Shown here in pieces: positions 48,451-56,768 of a stretch of DNA of 64,000 bases. Positions within the stretch are counted from its first letter, which is position 1. Every line of letters begins with the position of its first letter. Below the pieces are notes generated by a model, which had not been told where the DNA came from, made no database searches, and worked only from the letters and a program-made list of their open reading frames with translations. Made by a program: the position numbers and the translations under genes. The stretch comes from Enterobacteriaceae bacterium RIT691 (GTDB lineage: Bacteria > Pseudomonadota > Gammaproteobacteria > Enterobacterales > Enterobacteriaceae), in assembly GCA_009668205.1 (NCBI GenBank), contig WJYM01000009.1:143500-207499 (forward strand), in the 5' to 3' direction.

Positions 48451-49380
48451 ATGGAAATGGTCACACCCGCTCCACTTTTTACCCGTAAAAATGTTGTCTA
48501 CGCTGGCGCAACGCTGTGTTGCCTGCTGTGGGGCAGTTCCTATCCGGCCATTAAAAATGGCTATGAAATCTTTCAGATTGCCACCGACGATATTCCGTCA
48601 AAAATCATTTTTGCAGGCTATCGCTTCCTGTTTGCAGGACTGTTGCTGCTCTTGTTTGCCATGGCGCAGCGCAAACCGATTGCCCGACTCAGCGGCCGCC
48701 AGTTTGGTCAGTTGACGCTGCTTGGGCTTACGCAAACCTCCATTCAGTACGCCATTTTCTACGTCGGCCTCGCCTTCACGACGGGCGTGAAAGGTTCGAT
48801 CATGAACGCGACCGGCACCTTCTTTAGCGTGCTGTTGGCGCACTTTATCTACCATAACGACAAGCTGAGCTACAACAAAACGCTGGGCTGTATCCTGGGC
48901 TTCGCCGGGGTGATGCTGGTGAACTTCAATCACTCGCTGATGGATTTCACTTTCGTCTGGCAAGGGGATGGTTTTGTGGTGCTGGCGGCCTTTATTCTTT
49001 CGGCGGCGACGCTCTACGGGAAGAGGATTTCGCAGACGGTGGATCCGACCGTCATGACGGGCTGGCAGTTAGGCATTGGTGGGCTGGCATTGGTGGTTGG
49101 AGGCTATCTGACGGGCGGTTCACTGACCTTCCACGGGATTGAGTCTGTCGCGGTGCTGGGATACCTCACGTTGCTCTCCTCTGTCGCGTTTGCGCTGTGG
49201 AGCACGCTGCTCAAATACAACCGCGTGAGCATGATTGCGCCGTTTAATTTTGTTATCCCGGTCGCGGGTACGGTGCTGTCAGGTATTTTCCTCGGCGAAA
49301 ATATTCTTGAGTGGAAATATGCGGTTGCACTGGTGCTGGTGTGTTTGGGGATTTGGTGGGTCAATAAGCGACATGCGTGA
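48451..49380 (+). CDS. EamA/DMT-family inner-membrane transporter
   Basis: A 309-residue protein with ten predicted membrane helices in two EamA repeats; the first holds LCCLLWGSSYPAIKNGY and GYRFLFAGLLLLL, the second VLAAFILSAATLYGKR and PFNFVIPVAGTVLSGIFLGE. Family members export amino acids, metabolites or drugs; the substrate is unknown. ATG 48451 is chosen because AGG lies about eight bases upstream; a GTG three codons earlier is possible. E. coli K-12 has no obvious counterpart at this spot. Confidence 0.85.
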   Translation: MEMVTPAPLFTRKNVVYAGATLCCLLWGSSYPAIKNGYEIFQIATDDIPSKIIFAGYRFLFAGLLLLLFAMAQRKPIARLSGRQFGQLTLLGLTQTSIQYAIFYVGLAFTTGVKGSIMNATGTFFSVLLAHFIYHNDKLSYNKTLGCILGFAGVMLVNFNHSLMDFTFVWQGDGFVVLAAFILSAATLYGKRISQTVDPTVMTGWQLGIGGLALVVGGYLTGGSLTFHGIESVAVLGYLTLLSSVAFALWSTLLKYNRVSMIAPFNFVIPVAGTVLSGIFLGENILEWKYAVALVLVCLGIWWVNKRHA

Positions 49381-49386
49381 AAGCGA

Positions 49387-49412
49387 CCGGCAGGGGTAAC
49401 TCACCCTGCCGG
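49387..49412. terminator. Stem-loop between EamA transporter and ytfB
   Basis: CCGGCAGGG and CCCTGCCGG form a perfect 9-bp stem between two convergent genes. No clear T run follows on the plus strand. Confidence 0.6.
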
Positions 49413-49421
49413 GCAACAGGA

Positions 49422-50111
49422 TTATCGGACGCGAATATAGCTGCCGTCCGACTGGCGGGTAAACAGGACCTGCTGGCCGCTGCCATTATCCACCGTCAGA
49501 CCGGTCACCACGCCGTTAGCGTTCTGGCGAACCTGCACCATTTGTCCTGCCTGTAATGAACTGAGCGGTTTTCCCGCCCCTTCCACTTTTGACATCGCAT
49601 ACACTTCCGTTGCCGGAAGGTTATGGTCGCGGAACAGCTGTGCCAGGGTTTTCCCTGGTTCCACGCGATACGTGCGCCACTGTTGCTCAATGCCAGATGC
49701 GGTGTGCTCAGGAACGCTTTGCGCTTGAGACTGTGACTGCGGTTGGATTTGAACCTGTCGCTGCGGCTGTGGCTGCTCGTCAGGCTGATCTTCCTGCACG
49801 ATTTCCGGGGCCTCAGGCGCGGCCTGGCCTGGATCGTTCACTGGTGGGGACGTGACAATCGGCGGTAGCGGCTGTTGCAGATTTCCCTGCTGCGGCTGGG
49901 ACTGCGACTGCATGTCGAGTTGCGCTTCGCGGGTGACCTGCTGGTCAGGCGTGTTGTTAGCAGAAGGCAGCAGTAAACCGACGATCACCAGCGCAAAACC
50001 GGCAATAATGCCACGGCGGTGCAGCGGCGGCAGTGGATCCATCAGTCGAAAGTTATCCGGTGCATGCCAGATGTTCAGCAGTGTCTGTTTTAGTGCGAAT
50101 CGCCCGGGCAT
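49422..50111 (-). CDS. ytfB: YtfB, OapA-family cell-envelope protein
   Basis: Single-pass inner-membrane protein of 229 residues linked in E. coli to cell division and glycan binding. Basic N-terminus, one helix ([18 protein letters not shown], about 33-50), a long glutamine/proline-rich periplasmic spacer, and a C-terminal LysM-like/OapA domain ([29 protein letters not shown]). ATG 50109-50111 follows AGGAGGTTACCC and gives MPGRFALKQ. Divergent from fklB. Confidence 0.94.
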   Translation of the reverse strand: MPGRFALKQTLLNIWHAPDNFRLMDPLPPLHRRGIIAGFALVIVGLLLPSANNTPDQQVTREAQLDMQSQSQPQQGNLQQPLPPIVTSPPVNDPGQAAPEAPEIVQEDQPDEQPQPQRQVQIQPQSQSQAQSVPEHTASGIEQQWRTYRVEPGKTLAQLFRDHNLPATEVYAMSKVEGAGKPLSSLQAGQMVQVRQNANGVVTGLTVDNGSGQQVLFTRQSDGSYIRVR

Positions 50112-50241
50112 GGGTAACCTCCTGCTCCGCGTTCCCTGTTTGCCCCTCAGTATATACATTATTTTGCCGAGACAAAGTTTTACCCAATGCGGCCTGGCTG
50201 ATATGCTTCCCGCTGATTTTCATCCGATGAAAGGAAAGACC

Positions 50242-50862
50242 ATGGCAACCCCGACTTTTGACACTATTGAAGCCCAGGCCAGTTACGGAATTGGCCTCCA
50301 GGTAGGACAACAGCTCAGCGAATCCGGCCTGCAGGGCCTGCTGCCGGAAGCGCTGGTCGCTGGTATTGCCGATGCGCTTGAAGGCAAACAACCTCAGGTG
50401 CCTGTGGATGTGGTGCATCGTGCGCTGCGTGAAATTCATGAGCGTGCTGACGCGGTTCGTCGCGAACGTTTTGAATCCATGGCGGCAGACGGCGTGAAGT
50501 ACCTGGAAGAAAACCGTGAGAAAGAAGGCGTGAGCAGCACTGAGTCTGGTCTGCAGTTCCGCGTTCTGACCCAGGGTGAAGGTGCTATCCCGGCACGTAC
50601 CGATCATGTTCGCGTGCACTACACCGGTAAGCTGATTGACGGGACTGTCTTCGACAGCTCCGTGGCGCGCGGCGAACCTGCTGAGTTCCCGGTTAATGGC
50701 GTTATCGCTGGCTGGATTGAAGCCCTGACGCTGATGCCAGTAGGCTCAAAATGGGAACTGACGATTCCTCATAACCTCGCTTACGGCGAGCGTGGCGCTG
50801 GCGCGTCCATCCCTCCATTCAGCACCCTGGTCTTCGAAGTCGAACTGCTCGAGATCATCTAA
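50242..50862 (+). CDS. fklB: FKBP-type peptidyl-prolyl isomerase FklB (FKBP22)
   Basis: Proline cis-trans isomerase of 206 residues acting as a dimer. The N-terminal helical dimerisation domain (to about residue 90) is followed by the FKBP domain with [44 protein letters not shown] and [30 protein letters not shown] 50242 follows AAGGAAAG; the long open frame upstream is antisense to ytfB and rejected. Confidence 0.98.
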   Translation: MATPTFDTIEAQASYGIGLQVGQQLSESGLQGLLPEALVAGIADALEGKQPQVPVDVVHRALREIHERADAVRRERFESMAADGVKYLEENREKEGVSSTESGLQFRVLTQGEGAIPARTDHVRVHYTGKLIDGTVFDSSVARGEPAEFPVNGVIAGWIEALTLMPVGSKWELTIPHNLAYGERGAGASIPPFSTLVFEVELLEII

Positions 50863-50873
50863 GCCCGCTGAAT

Positions 50874-50895
50874 CCTCTCCCGGAAACGGGAGGGG
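50874..50895 (+). terminator. Stem-loop after fklB
   Basis: CCTCTCCCG and CGGGAGGGG form a stem with a GAAA tetraloop, 11 bases after the stop. No T run follows. Confidence 0.5.
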
Positions 50896-51171
50896 AGCAT
50901 AAAAATCAGTGTGAAATCCTTAAGTTGCCACTTTGTTAGCATTTAATCTTGCATTAAAGCCGCCGCAGTGTATTTTTGTGACCTGATTCGCGGTTACAGA
51001 GTGATATAACACTCACTTCAAACATCTTATTAACATTATATCCATTTCTTAGTATTCAACCCGCCGATTCTTACCTACTATCGATACGTTATTAAAAATG
51101 AAACATCGTCAGATGGATTCAATGGCCGCAGAGCCAGCATCACACAACAGGAACAACAGGAAGAAAATCAC
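50896..51171 (+). promoter_or_regulatory. cycA upstream region
   Basis: The noncoding stretch upstream of cycA has a TATAAC -10-like hexamer at 51005-51010 and an AT-rich leader. A C/A-rich segment at 51138-51160 (CACACAACAGGAACAACAGG) resembles the targets of the GcvB small RNA, which represses cycA in E. coli. It overlaps the ribosome-binding region AGGAAGAAAATCAC. GcvB control here is inferred. Confidence 0.4.
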
Positions 51172-52575
51172 ATGGTAGATCAGGCTAAAGACGTGGTAGC
51201 TGAAGAGGCTGGCACGGAACAATCGCTACGGCGAAACCTCACGAACCGGCATATTCAGCTGATTGCTATTGGCGGTGCTATCGGCACCGGTTTGTTTATG
51301 GGGTCGGGCAAAACGATCAGTCTTGCCGGACCGTCGATCATTTTTGTTTATATGATCATTGGTTTCATGCTCTTTTTCGTCATGCGTGCAATGGGTGAAT
51401 TGCTGCTGTCGAATCTTGAATACAAATCTTTTAGCGACTTTGCGGCCGATTTACTCGGACCGTGGGCGGGCTATTTTACCGGCTGGACCTACTGGTTCTG
51501 CTGGGTGGTCACCGGCATGGCGGATGTGGTCGCCATTACCTCGTATGCGCAATTCTGGTTCCCCGGCCTTTCGGACTGGGTGGCTTCACTGTCGGTCATT
51601 CTGCTGCTGCTGGTGCTTAACCTCGCCACCGTGAAGATGTTCGGTGAGATGGAATTCTGGTTTGCGATGATCAAAATCGTTGCCATCGTCGGGCTGGTGA
51701 TTGTCGGTCTGGTGATGGTGATGACGCACTTTACTTCCCCATCGGGTGTACAGGCCTCTTTTGACCATCTGTGGAATGACGGCGGCTGGTTCCCGAAAGG
51801 TATCAGCGGATTCTTTGCCGGGTTCCAGATAGCCGTCTTTGCCTTTGTGGGCATTGAGCTGGTCGGCACCACGGCGGCGGAAACCAAAGATCCGGAGAAA
51901 TCCCTGCCGCGCGCGATTAACTCGATCCCTATCCGCATCATTATGTTCTACGTGTTTGCGTTGGTCGTGATTATGTCCGTGACGCCGTGGGGTTCTGTTG
52001 TGCCGGATAAGAGCCCGTTTGTCGAATTATTCGTGCTGGTGGGCCTGCCTGCGGCGGCGAGTATCATCAACTTTGTGGTGCTGACGTCTGCAGCGTCCTC
52101 GGCGAACAGCGGCGTGTTCTCGACGAGCCGTATGCTGTTTGGTCTGGCACAGGATGGCGTTGCACCGAAAGCGTTCGCCAAGCTCTCTAAGCGTGCGGTA
52201 CCGGCGAAAGGGCTCACCTTCTCCTGTATCTGCCTGCTGGGCGGCGTGGTGATGCTCTATGTGAATCCAAGCGCGATTGCGGCGTTTACTATGATCACCA
52301 CCGTGTCTGCGATTCTGTTTATGTTCGTGTGGACCATCATTCTGTGCTCATACCTGGTCTACCGTAAAGAGCGCCCGCAGCTGCATGCTGCATCCAAATA
52401 CAAAATGCCGCTCGGCAAGCTGATGTGCTGGGTTTGTATGGCATTCTTTGTGTTCGTGCTGGTCCTGCTGACGCTGGAAGAGGACACTCGCCAGGCGCTG
52501 ATTGTGACGCCGCTGTGGTTTGTGGTGCTGGGACTCGGTTGGCTTTATGCCGGGAAGAAACGTTTAGCTAAGTAA
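51172..52575 (+). CDS. cycA: D-serine/D-alanine/glycine:H+ symporter CycA
   Basis: Amino-acid transporter of the APC superfamily with 12 helices, importing glycine, D-serine, D-alanine and D-cycloserine. The 467-residue protein has the APC signature HIQLIAIGGAIGTGLFMGSG in helix 1, GELLLSNLEYKSFSDFAAD, and FVGIELVGTTAAETKDPEKS in helix 6. Length is close to E. coli CycA (470). Convergent with ytfE across a palindromic repeat. Confidence 0.96.
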   Translation: MVDQAKDVVAEEAGTEQSLRRNLTNRHIQLIAIGGAIGTGLFMGSGKTISLAGPSIIFVYMIIGFMLFFVMRAMGELLLSNLEYKSFSDFAADLLGPWAGYFTGWTYWFCWVVTGMADVVAITSYAQFWFPGLSDWVASLSVILLLLVLNLATVKMFGEMEFWFAMIKIVAIVGLVIVGLVMVMTHFTSPSGVQASFDHLWNDGGWFPKGISGFFAGFQIAVFAFVGIELVGTTAAETKDPEKSLPRAINSIPIRIIMFYVFALVVIMSVTPWGSVVPDKSPFVELFVLVGLPAAASIINFVVLTSAASSANSGVFSTSRMLFGLAQDGVAPKAFAKLSKRAVPAKGLTFSCICLLGGVVMLYVNPSAIAAFTMITTVSAILFMFVWTIILCSYLVYRKERPQLHAASKYKMPLGKLMCWVCMAFFVFVLVLLTLEEDTRQALIVTPLWFVVLGLGWLYAGKKRLAK

Positions 52576-52583
52576 TGGCTGTT

Positions 52584-52679
52584 CCCCTCTCCCTAACCCT
52601 CTCCCATAGGGAGAGGGAACTTGCTTGAGCCGGTTTGTTTTTCCTCCCTCTCCCTGTGGGAGAGGGGCGGGGAGAGGGC
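52584..52679. repeat. CCCTCTCCC/GGGAGAGGG palindromic repeat, copy 2
   Basis: Between convergent cycA and ytfE. Two hairpins with arms CCCTCTCCC and GGGAGAGGG, separated by about 35 bases and flanked by outer CCCCTCTCCC and GGGGAGAGGG. Same architecture as 33749-33829. Confidence 0.8.
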
Positions 52680-52696
52680 ATCAGGCCGCGCGGAAG

Positions 52697-53359
52697 TTAC
52701 TCCCCCGCTAAAGCCCTTGGAAACAGCACATTATTCTCAAGACTGATGTGCTCCATCAAATCGTCAATCAGTTCGTTGATACCGTTATACATCGCTTTCC
52801 AGGTGGTACAGGCTTCCGGTGGCGGCGTGACGTTATTGGTCACATGCTTAATCACTTCAACCAGTTCACCCGCTTCATCGTGCTCGCTTTCCATGACGCT
52901 GATCGGCCCCATCGACTGAGAACCCATGCCCTGTTTGATCATCGGGAACAGGATCTGCTCCTCTTTCATCATATGACTGGACAGCTCCTGATGCAGCGCC
53001 GTCAGATATTTTGCCAGGCCGCGCGGTACGTTAGGCTTATCGACATGGACGCGTTCCACTTTGGTGGCCTGCAGGATCAGCTCCGGGAGCTGTTCACGGT
53101 GGCGATCATGATAGCGAACCAGGATGTGATCGATAATTTCGGCCAGCGGTGTGTTGCGCCAGTCTTTTTCTACGGGGTTTTCGGCAAGCTTTGCAAGCTC
53201 CGCTTCAATCACCGCAACATCTAACGCTTTGCGTGCCGCGGCACGTTCCAGCGTCTGCTTACCGCCGCAGCAGTAGTCCATATCGTAGTGACGAAACAGC
53301 GCGGACGCACGTGGGATGGAGAGTGCCAGTTCACCTAAAGGTTGATCGCGAAAGGCCAT
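52697..53359 (-). CDS. ytfE: Iron-sulfur cluster repair di-iron protein YtfE (RIC)
   Basis: Hemerythrin-like di-iron protein that restores iron-sulfur clusters damaged by nitric oxide or peroxide. The 220-residue protein has the N-terminal ScdA/DUF542 segment with [15 protein letters not shown] and hemerythrin-type metal ligands in [44 protein letters not shown] and [18 protein letters not shown] 53357-53359 is the family start [13 protein letters not shown] strong NsrR operator lies 25 bases upstream, so the gene is probably NO-induced. Confidence 0.98.
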   Translation of the reverse strand: MAFRDQPLGELALSIPRASALFRHYDMDYCCGGKQTLERAAARKALDVAVIEAELAKLAENPVEKDWRNTPLAEIIDHILVRYHDRHREQLPELILQATKVERVHVDKPNVPRGLAKYLTALHQELSSHMMKEEQILFPMIKQGMGSQSMGPISVMESEHDEAGELVEVIKHVTNNVTPPPEACTTWKAMYNGINELIDDLMEHISLENNVLFPRALAGE

Positions 53360-53384
53360 AGCCGTTACCTCATCTGTAAAATAT

Positions 53385-53407
53385 AAGATGCATATTAAAT
53401 GCATCTT
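53385..53407. promoter_or_regulatory. NsrR operator in front of ytfE
   Basis: A 23-base palindrome with perfect 9-base arms AAGATGCAT and ATGCATCTT around ATTAA. It is an almost ideal 11-1-11 NsrR site, and it lies directly upstream of ytfE. nsrR itself is at 30808-31233. Confidence 0.92.
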
Positions 53408-53441
53408 TAAGATAAAGGAATACCCCCTAATGGATAAGGCA

Positions 53442-54416
53442 CTATTTTACTGGCTCTTCTTTCAACGTCTGCAGGCGGGGTTTTTCAGGCTTTGCCCGCA
53501 CCGCAATCACCACGCCAACGACCAATAGCGCGATACCCGCCAGCGTCAACAGCGGCGGAAAGCTCTGGCGCAGCATAAAGGTGTACAGCAATCCCGCCAG
53601 CGTTTCGAACACAATCAGCGGCCCGACAATGACCGTCGGCAGACGCTGACTGGCGATGTTCCAGCACAGCGCACCAACCCAGGAACAGAACACGGCAATG
53701 GCGATCATCAGCGTGATAAACACGGCAGGACGTGGGCCAAAGGGGAGAGGAAATGCGCTTTCTGCGCCGTGCAGCCACAAGCACGCCAGCACGTAACCCA
53801 GCAGGGAAACAGGCAGCGTGACTAACGCTTGCGCGGTTGCCCACATCATCGGATGCTTATCGGGATTTTCACGCAGCCAGCGAGCGTTGCGCAGCGCGTA
53901 CCATGCCCAGCAGGCAACAGAAATGAAGGCCAGAGCGATGCCGCTGCCGTAACGCTCCCAGCGAAAGCCCGGCAAGCCGTGACGCAATTCCGCAACGTTC
54001 ACGCAGATCAGGCCTGTCGCGATGAACACCAGCGCGGGCAGCATCCGCCGCCACGACAGCTTGCCGTCACGATGGCTGTAGAGCCAATTGGCCAACACGG
54101 GAATAACCACCGGCAGCGTGCCGATAATCATCGTGGAAACGGGGGCCCCGGCACGTTGGATAGCACTGGCGAGACAGACGTAATACACCAGATTACCCAT
54201 CATCGTCAGGGCCAGCGCCGTGAGCCAGTCACGTCTGCCAAGCTGTTTGAGTCTGACACGACCGAGCCAGGCCAAAGGCAGCGCGATAAGGCCCAGCGCC
54301 AGATAGCGTCCCATCGACTGCAAAACTGCGGGATATTCCGGCACCAGCAACGGCCCGACAAAAATCAGTCCCCACATCAGCCCTGCCAGCAGGGCGTACA
54401 GCACTCCACTCATCAT
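53442..54416 (-). CDS. ytfF: YtfF, EamA/DMT-family transporter
   Basis: Inner-membrane protein of 324 residues with about ten helices in two EamA repeats, starting [22 protein letters not shown]. The second half has [15 protein letters not shown] cytoplasmic sequence (read as [16 protein letters not shown]) and [20 protein letters not shown]. Substrate unknown. The first of two adjacent ATG codons (54414-54416) is spaced eight bases from AAGG. An AraC-type regulator gene lies 73 bases upstream on the same strand and may control it. Confidence 0.92.
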   Translation of the reverse strand: MMSGVLYALLAGLMWGLIFVGPLLVPEYPAVLQSMGRYLALGLIALPLAWLGRVRLKQLGRRDWLTALALTMMGNLVYYVCLASAIQRAGAPVSTMIIGTLPVVIPVLANWLYSHRDGKLSWRRMLPALVFIATGLICVNVAELRHGLPGFRWERYGSGIALAFISVACWAWYALRNARWLRENPDKHPMMWATAQALVTLPVSLLGYVLACLWLHGAESAFPLPFGPRPAVFITLMIAIAVFCSWVGALCWNIASQRLPTVIVGPLIVFETLAGLLYTFMLRQSFPPLLTLAGIALLVVGVVIAVRAKPEKPRLQTLKEEPVK

Positions 54417-54489
54417 CTTTCGCACCTTCTTTGTGAATCGGTGCAGTGTAGGGGGGCAAAAGGGCGCGCGTATTGTATGAGGTTGCGCA

Positions 54490-55314
54490 TCAGCGCGGGA
54501 AAACCTGCTTCTGATAGCGCACCGGCGTGATGCCATAGCGGCGGGTGAAGGCGCGAGTGAGATGCGACTGATCTGTCAGGCCCGTTGCAGCCGCCACTTC
54601 TGCCGCCGGCATACCTCGGGTGAGGAAATTTTTCGCGCGCCACAGCCGGATGGCCATCAGCATTTGATGCGGTGTGACGTGATAGCGGGCTTTAAACTGG
54701 CGCTGGAAATGATAAGGGCTTAACGCGACAACGCTCGCTAAATCCTCCAGCGTGATGGTGTGCATGTAGTTGTCATGCAGATACTCGCGAATCAATTCGA
54801 AACGGTGCGCGCCTTCCTGTTGTTGCAGCCCATGGCGTGCTAAAGGGCGGAAGGTCTCAATCAGGTCGAGCAGCAGGCCTTTTTGCGCCAGCGGATCGTC
54901 GGTATTCCACAGACCGTAGATAAGCTGGCAAAGCTGAGAGGAACGTTGTACATCGTGACGGACAACATCGCTGAACCACCAGTGGCGGACGCCCGTCACC
55001 GCTTCCAGCAGCTCTGGCTCCAGGTAAACCATACGATAGCGCCAGCCGTCGGCGGTTGCCGCTTCGCCGGTGTGCAGTTCGTCCGGGTTCATGGTGACCA
55101 CCGAATTTATCGGCGCAACGTGCTGCGTACCGCGATAGCGAAAGCGCTCTGCACCGAGCTCAATAGCCCCAATACCAAAAGCTTCATGGGTATGGGGCTC
55201 AAAAGCGTAACGGGAGATATGGGCGTGATAAAGCTCGACGCCGGGCACCTGCGCCAGGTGGCGAAAACTCGCACAATCTCTTTCGTCGATGAACTGTTCT
55301 GGAACGCCCTGCAC
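54490..55314 (-). CDS. AraC-family transcriptional regulator
   Basis: A 274-residue regulator with an N-terminal cupin sensor (YHAHISRYAFEPHTHEAFGIG, FRYRGTQHVAPINSVVTMNP) and a C-terminal double helix-turn-helix (LEDLASVVALSPYHFQRQF; PAAEVAAATGLTDQSHLTRAF). No ATG is well placed; I chose GTG 55312-55314 because GGGAGG lies five bases upstream. A GTG 17 codons earlier lacks a site. Regulators of this subtype often sit by amino-acid or metabolite exporters, so ytfF is the likely target. E. coli K-12 has no gene here. Confidence 0.85.
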   Translation of the reverse strand: MQGVPEQFIDERDCASFRHLAQVPGVELYHAHISRYAFEPHTHEAFGIGAIELGAERFRYRGTQHVAPINSVVTMNPDELHTGEAATADGWRYRMVYLEPELLEAVTGVRHWWFSDVVRHDVQRSSQLCQLIYGLWNTDDPLAQKGLLLDLIETFRPLARHGLQQQEGAHRFELIREYLHDNYMHTITLEDLASVVALSPYHFQRQFKARYHVTPHQMLMAIRLWRAKNFLTRGMPAAEVAAATGLTDQSHLTRAFTRRYGITPVRYQKQVFPR

Positions 55315-55393
55315 CTGTACCTCCCGCACACTCTCCCGAGAGTATCGGAGATAGCCTGCGGGCACGCCACAAAAATTAACCCGTGGTTAACTT

Positions 55394-56242
55394 TTACAGG
55401 ATCGCGTTGACGCTGTCAGCGAGCGACGTTGTCGGGCGACCGATCAGCGTGCTGAGCGTATGGCTGTCATCAAACAGGCCACCTTTTGACGCGCCCGTAT
55501 CGGAATCTGCCAGCATATCGGCCAGACCCGCCGGAAGACCCACGCCTTTCAGCGCAGCGGAAAAATCGCCTTCGCTAAGATTCTGATAGCTCACTGGTTT
55601 ACCGCTCTGTTTGCTCAGTTCAGCGGAAAGTTCGCTGAGAGTCCAGGCGGTGTCACCTGCCAGTTCATACACTTTTCCGTCATGGCCATCTTCGCGGATG
55701 ACGCGGGCAGCCGCGGCGGCATAATCGGCGCGGGTGGCAGAGGCAATTTTGCCTTCACCGGCAGCACCGATAAACACCCCGTGCTCAATGGCAGGCGGCG
55801 CGCTTGCCAGATAGTTTTCGGTATACCAGCCGTTGCGCAGCAGGGCGAAAGGAATACCGGATTCAGCCAGCATTTTCTCGGTGGCAACGTGTTCCACGTG
55901 CAGGCCCAGCGGAGATTTATCGGCGTGCAGCAGACTGGTGTAGGCGATAAATTTCACGCCCGCAGCTTTCGCGGCACGAATAGCATTGCCATGCTGCTCG
56001 GCGCGTTTGCCTACTTCGCTGCCGGAAATCAGCAGCAGTTTATCCACGCCCTGCAAAGCAGCCTGCAATGAAGCCTGGTCGTTGTAGTCGCCCTGACGGA
56101 CGTTTACCCCTTTATCGCTCAGGCCCTGAGCTTTTGCCGGGTTGCGAACAATGGCGACCAGCTGGCTGGCCGGAACGGTGTTCAGCAGGTTGTCGATAAC
56201 GAGTTGGCCAAGCTGGCCGGTAGCGCCGGTGATTGCAATCAT
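55394..56242 (-). CDS. qorB: NAD(P)H:quinone oxidoreductase 2 QorB
   Basis: NmrA-like short-chain oxidoreductase that reduces quinones with NADPH. The 282-residue protein begins MIAITGATGQLGQLVIDNLL with the dinucleotide-binding glycines, then AIVRNPAKA, a typical NADPH-preference segment. FALLRNGWYTENYLAS and EGKIASATRADYAAAAA match the family. GGAGTCACCCC precedes the ATG. Divergent from ytfH, an HxlR regulator; the pair probably forms a redox-responsive unit. Confidence 0.95.
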   Translation of the reverse strand: MIAITGATGQLGQLVIDNLLNTVPASQLVAIVRNPAKAQGLSDKGVNVRQGDYNDQASLQAALQGVDKLLLISGSEVGKRAEQHGNAIRAAKAAGVKFIAYTSLLHADKSPLGLHVEHVATEKMLAESGIPFALLRNGWYTENYLASAPPAIEHGVFIGAAGEGKIASATRADYAAAAARVIREDGHDGKVYELAGDTAWTLSELSAELSKQSGKPVSYQNLSEGDFSAALKGVGLPAGLADMLADSDTGASKGGLFDDSHTLSTLIGRPTTSLADSVNAIL

Positions 56243-56326
56243 GGGGTGACTCCTTCGTGTTTGTCTTCAGTTATGATAAGCTAACACCCAAGCTAACTTT
56301 TAGTAAGTACGTACAAAAAGGTAAGT
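56243..56326. promoter_or_regulatory. qorB-ytfH divergent promoter region
   Basis: An 84-base gap with GCTAACAC and GCTAACTT direct repeats and an AAGTACGTAC dyad centre. HxlR-type regulators usually bind such sites beside their own gene, so this is a candidate YtfH operator. Confidence 0.35.
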
Positions 56327-56713
56327 ATGAAAATGGCGAATCCGACCCTCAGTGAGCAAATGCGCGACGGGAATTTATTTGCTGAACAGTGTCCCTCGCG
56401 TGATGTGCTTAAACACGTCACCAGCCGTTGGGGCGTGCTCATTCTGGTGGCCTTGCGTGACGGTACGCATCGCTTTAGCGATCTGCGCCGCAAAATGGGT
56501 GGCGTCAGTGAAAAGATGCTGGCGCAGTCGTTACAGGCGCTGGAACAGGATGGCTTTGTCGACAGAGTTTCTTATCCCGTGGTGCCGCCGCATGTGGAAT
56601 ATAGCCTGACGCCGCTGGGTGTGCAGGTGAGTGAGAAAGTGGAGGCGCTGGCCGACTGGATTGAACTGAATCTGCCGCAGGTGATGGCGAACTGGAACGA
56701 GCGTGCGGCATAA
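56327..56713 (+). CDS. ytfH: HxlR-family regulator YtfH
   Basis: Winged-helix regulator of the HxlR/DUF24 family, 128 residues. It has Cys22 in the N-terminal FAEQCPSRDVL, the position of the redox-sensing cysteine in relatives such as HypR and QorR. The core VTSRWGVLILVALRDGTHRFSDLRRKMGGVSEKMLAQSL is diagnostic. AAGGTAAGT precedes ATG 56327; an ATG two codons later is possible. Likely senses electrophiles or quinones and controls qorB; this is inferred. Confidence 0.93.
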   Translation: MKMANPTLSEQMRDGNLFAEQCPSRDVLKHVTSRWGVLILVALRDGTHRFSDLRRKMGGVSEKMLAQSLQALEQDGFVDRVSYPVVPPHVEYSLTPLGVQVSEKVEALADWIELNLPQVMANWNERAA

Positions 56714-56734
56714 GTAGCCTGGCTGATTTTGTAG

Positions 56735-56761
56735 GCCGGGTAAGCGCAAGCGCCACCCGGC
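56735..56761. repeat. REP element between ytfH and cpdB
   Basis: GCCGGGTAAGCGC...GCGCCACCCGGC, a typical enterobacterial REP hairpin, 21 bases after ytfH and close to the cpdB stop on the other strand. Confidence 0.8.
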
Positions 56762-56768
56762 AATGAAA

